From an uncultured Pseudoruegeria sp. (lineage in GTDB: Bacteria; Pseudomonadota; Alphaproteobacteria; Rhodobacterales; Rhodobacteraceae), in assembly GCA_947498155.1 (NCBI GenBank), contig CANMJD010000011.1, positions 1 through 64,000 of the forward strand: a stretch of DNA of 64,000 nucleotides, given 5' to 3'. The notes below the pieces were generated by a model. It did not search any database. It saw nothing but the letters and a program-made list of their open reading frames with translations, and was not told where the DNA came from. Below, piece after piece: positions 61,471 through 64,000 of this stretch. Every line of letters begins with the position of its first letter. Positions within the stretch are counted from its first letter, which is position 1. The position numbers and the translations under genes are program-made.

Positions 61471-63417
61471 ATGAATGCCCAATCCCCCCGTCTGCAGACG
61501 GATGCCGCCCTTACCGATGCGGGGCTGACCCAAACTGTTGCCTTAAACCCGAAGATCGCTCTCATGATGCCAAAGACGGCGGACCGCTCTTATCAGTCGT
61601 CTTTGCTGATGTTTGAAACGCTGTTGTCCTATGGCAAGGCGCGTGATCCGAGGGGGGTGTTGCTGGCGTTGAACGCCTATCTGAATGCCAATCAGAAAGC
61701 CCATGGCATTGCCCTGTTTGAGGGGGTCCTGAACCAATACCGCCGCGAGATGGCGCCCGAGACTCAGGCGCTTTATCTGTCCTGTCTGGCGATTTTGCGG
61801 GCCACCTATGCCGATGAGATCCCGTTGATGCGGCGCATTGGCTGGGTCAAAGACAGTTTTGCCCTGCTGCAAGAGGCGCTTGATCTGACCGGCAGCGCCC
61901 ATCCGATCCCCCATTGGGCGGCGGGTATGGTTTTTGCGCAGGTGCCGGGGTTCTTTGGCAAACGCAAAGCCGCCTATACCCATCTGAACCGGCTGGCGGC
62001 GCGCCCTGAAAGCGAACCGGTCTATGGTTTTTACCGCGAGGTCTACCGCCAGTTGGAGCTGCTGAACCGCGCCGATAAAAACACCGCTGCCGCCGACCAT
62101 TTCCAGCGCTTGTCGGGGTTTGCTGCGTATAAACCCAATGCGATGATGATGGGCTGGTTTGTGAATGGTCCCGAAGGCACGGCCATGGCTCCGCGTCCGG
62201 TGCTGGAACAGATCGTGCCGGATCGGGTCTTTGCGCTCTATGGGTTCGGGTTTTCCGACATCTTTTTTGTGCTCTCCGAGGATGGCAAAGAGCTGATCGC
62301 GGTGGATGCGGGCACCCATCCGCGCAGCCTGCAGGAAGCCCATGAATATCTGCTGCTCCAGCACCCCGGCCTGCCGCAGGTTAGCACGGTGCTTGTGACC
62401 CATTCTCATTGGGATCATATCGGCGGCATGGGGTATTTTCGCGCCCTGAACCCTGATCTGAAAATCTATGGCAGCGATAAATACGCGCCAGTGGTTCAGC
62501 GGGTGATGCGGACCCACAGCTACAGCTATTTTCGGGGGGCGGATTTTGATCACGCCTGGGTCCAGTCCTATGCGCCGACCCACCCCGTCGCCGAGGCCCA
62601 AAGCCTGACCATTGGCGGCACCGATATCACCCTGACGCCGGTAACGGGCGGGGAGACCGAAGACGCGATGCTGATCCATTTTCCGGCACTGAGCACGGTT
62701 TTTGTCGGTGATATGGTTATGCCATGGTACGGGGAGCCTTGGGTCAACGAAGGGTTTGTTGCCGAGGCCTATGTGTCCATTGATCGGGTGCTTGATCTGA
62801 AGGCCACGCATATTCTGCATGGTCACCACCCGCTGACGATGATGTTTCCCGACGCCAATCTGCGGGTGTTTCGCGATGTGCTGCGCTGGTTGGTAGAGAC
62901 CACGCAAGCCCATATTTCCCAAGGCTATTCCGGTAAGGACATCGTGCGGCTGAACCTGATCCCCGAGACGGTTGTTGCCCATCCTGATCTGTATCTTGCC
63001 TATGTCGCGGCGCGGGATTCGATCATTTTGCGGGTGGCGGATTCTATGGTCGGGATCTGGCGCGAAGATCACTCTGGCCAGTCGCCGGAAGGGCTTGATC
63101 TGATCACCGCGCAGGAACAGGGACGATTACTGCAGAAATACATGGGTCTGTCGGCAGTGGCCGCGGCGCGGCTGATTTCCAAGATGATTGCCAATGGCGA
63201 TAATGAACTGGCGCTGCAATTCGCCATTGCCGCTGAGCAACGTTATGGCGCCGCCGCAGAGATTATTGCCGTAAAGCAAAAGGCCGCCGACCGGCTGCGC
63301 AGCAACGCGCAATATACCGACCCTTTCAAATTCACCACCTATTCCGAAATCATCGCCCGTCCGCAGCCGCCGCTGCCGACGCCCCTGCCCCTGTCGACAA
63401 AGGACACAGATAAATGA
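61471..63417 (+). CDS. MBL-fold metallohydrolase, alkylsulfatase-like
   Basis: 648 residues from ATG 61471 (GGAGAG upstream; ATG 61459 would lose the SD). Residues 1-240 form a helical region of unknown role; the metallo-beta-lactamase domain follows, with HSHWDHIGG (zinc ligands), the metal-ligand region around DAMLIHF and FVGDMVMPWYGEP, and HGHHPL. The C-terminal part (QGYSGKDIVRLNLIPE) resembles the alkyl sulfatase dimerisation domain. No signal peptide. Function not certain: sulfatase-like or lactonase-like hydrolysis is possible. ATGA overlap with the downstream transporter. Confidence 0.75.
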   Translation: MNAQSPRLQTDAALTDAGLTQTVALNPKIALMMPKTADRSYQSSLLMFETLLSYGKARDPRGVLLALNAYLNANQKAHGIALFEGVLNQYRREMAPETQALYLSCLAILRATYADEIPLMRRIGWVKDSFALLQEALDLTGSAHPIPHWAAGMVFAQVPGFFGKRKAAYTHLNRLAARPESEPVYGFYREVYRQLELLNRADKNTAAADHFQRLSGFAAYKPNAMMMGWFVNGPEGTAMAPRPVLEQIVPDRVFALYGFGFSDIFFVLSEDGKELIAVDAGTHPRSLQEAHEYLLLQHPGLPQVSTVLVTHSHWDHIGGMGYFRALNPDLKIYGSDKYAPVVQRVMRTHSYSYFRGADFDHAWVQSYAPTHPVAEAQSLTIGGTDITLTPVTGGETEDAMLIHFPALSTVFVGDMVMPWYGEPWVNEGFVAEAYVSIDRVLDLKATHILHGHHPLTMMFPDANLRVFRDVLRWLVETTQAHISQGYSGKDIVRLNLIPETVVAHPDLYLAYVAARDSIILRVADSMVGIWREDHSGQSPEGLDLITAQEQGRLLQKYMGLSAVAAARLISKMIANGDNELALQFAIAAEQRYGAAAEIIAVKQKAADRLRSNAQYTDPFKFTTYSEIIARPQPPLPTPLPLSTKDTDK

Positions 63418-64000
63418 GTGCCAAACACTGGGCTATTCTGCTTTTGACCGCGACCCTTTTCGGGTCTTCTTTCCTGTTTCTGAATATCGCGGTTGCCGTC
63501 ATTCCGCCGCTGACGCTCTCGGCGCTGCGCGTCGGTATTGCTGCGGTTTTTATGGGGGGCGTGCTGCTGGCCACGGGCAACCGGCTGCCTGCTTTGGGGC
63601 GCCAATGGGGGCCGTTGCTGGTGCTGGGCATCCTGACCGCCGCGATCCCCTATTTCGCCATCGCTTGGGGGCAGACCCGAATTTCCAGTAGCCTTGGCGG
63701 TATCCTCTTTGCCACGATTCCGATTTTTACCATCGTGATTGTTCCCTTTGTCACCCGAGATACCGAGCTAAACCTTTCGCGCATCATTGGTGTGGCGATT
63801 GCTTTTGCCGGTGTGCTGGCCGCCGTGGGGCCAAGTGTTTCTGGCGGGTTGGCCGAGCAGTTGGCCGGAGCGCTGGTGACCTTGTTGGCGGCGTTTTGTT
63901 ATGCGATCGGCAATATCTATGCCCGTCGCCAGACCGGTATTTCACCGCTGGTGATGACCGCCGGACAATTGATCATGGGCAGCGTGATCCTTGTGCCGCT
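63414..64000 (+). CDS. EamA/DMT-family transporter, 3'-truncated by window edge
   Basis: Open to the end of the window with 195 codons visible. Ten-helix drug/metabolite transporter type: start AKHWAILLLTATLFGSSFLFLNIAV, LSALRVGIAAVF, AIAWGQTRISSSLGGILFATIPIFTIV and a second repeat beginning at ALVTLLAAFCYAIGNIYARR. Start ATG overlaps the MBL-fold stop. Probably exports a small molecule and is under the same TetR control. Confidence 0.85.
   Translation, partial: MSAKHWAILLLTATLFGSSFLFLNIAVAVIPPLTLSALRVGIAAVFMGGVLLATGNRLPALGRQWGPLLVLGILTAAIPYFAIAWGQTRISSSLGGILFATIPIFTIVIVPFVTRDTELNLSRIIGVAIAFAGVLAAVGPSVSGGLAEQLAGALVTLLAAFCYAIGNIYARRQTGISPLVMTAGQLIMGSVILVP

Noticed and set aside
61543..63072. 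509-codon open frame antisense to the MBL-fold gene
   Set aside because: Shadow frame with no recognisable domain.

Overview
The window looks like part of an extrachromosomal replicon (plasmid or chromid) of a marine Rhodobacterales (Roseobacter-group) alphaproteobacterium. Evidence: dense GC-rich coding, a replication/partition module (44709-48292) with a small DnaA-like initiator of the type known from Rhodobacterales plasmids plus ParA and ParB, and four complete ABC sugar-type importers with catabolic genes. No tRNA, rRNA, CRISPR array, recognisable transposase or integrase was seen. Family names come from recognition of protein motifs; no database search was run.

Layout. (1) 1-2096: 5'-truncated MFS transporter and a beta-keto-acid cleavage enzyme (DUF849/BKACE). 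(2) 2107-14164, minus strand: one long, tightly packed operon (ABC ATPase, binding protein, two permeases, HisD-like dehydrogenase, NTF2-like protein, SDR, LacI regulator, second NTF2-like protein, bicupin, a MetE-like remnant, alpha/beta hydrolase, RraA-like protein). A third NTF2-like paralogue diverges from it (14293-15300) across two LacI-type operators. The substrate is not evident; this is the best candidate for an undescribed catabolic system. (3) 15318-21119: asparaginase, an arsenic block (ArsR-ArsC fusion, GAPDH, ArsJ) and succinate-semialdehyde dehydrogenase. (4) 21186-31959: the rhizobial-type L-rhamnose locus (rhaI, rhaD, DeoR regulator, CUT2 importer, mutarotase, kinase). (5) 32135-44675: a second deoxy-sugar/sugar-acid locus with a CUT1 importer, two enolase-superfamily proteins, DHDPS-family protein, mutarotase and FAH hydrolase on the minus strand; LacI regulator, Gfo/Idh dehydrogenase, SDR and lactonase-like amidohydrolase on the plus strand. 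It resembles the non-phosphorylative L-fucose/L-rhamnose oxidation route. (6) 44709-48292: replication and partition module with four 14-bp palindromes (candidate parS sites). (7) 48730-49941: FAD oxidoreductase. (8) 50158-51738: a perfect 72-bp direct repeat of the kduI 3' end bracketing about 1.4 kb of AT-richer, poorly characterised DNA. (9) 51669-60657: unsaturated uronate/oligosaccharide locus (kduI, kdgF-like cupin, GntR regulator, AlgQ/AlgM/AlgS-like importer, PL15-like exolyase). (10) 60809-64000: TetR regulator, MBL-fold hydrolase and a 3'-truncated EamA transporter.

The catabolic blocks share a pattern: importer, enzymes and a local regulator in one unit, stop/start overlaps of 1-4 nt, and often a hairpin after the binding-protein gene. 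The replicon appears specialised for algal or plant sugars (rhamnose, another deoxy sugar, uronate oligosaccharides), with metal resistance as an accessory trait.
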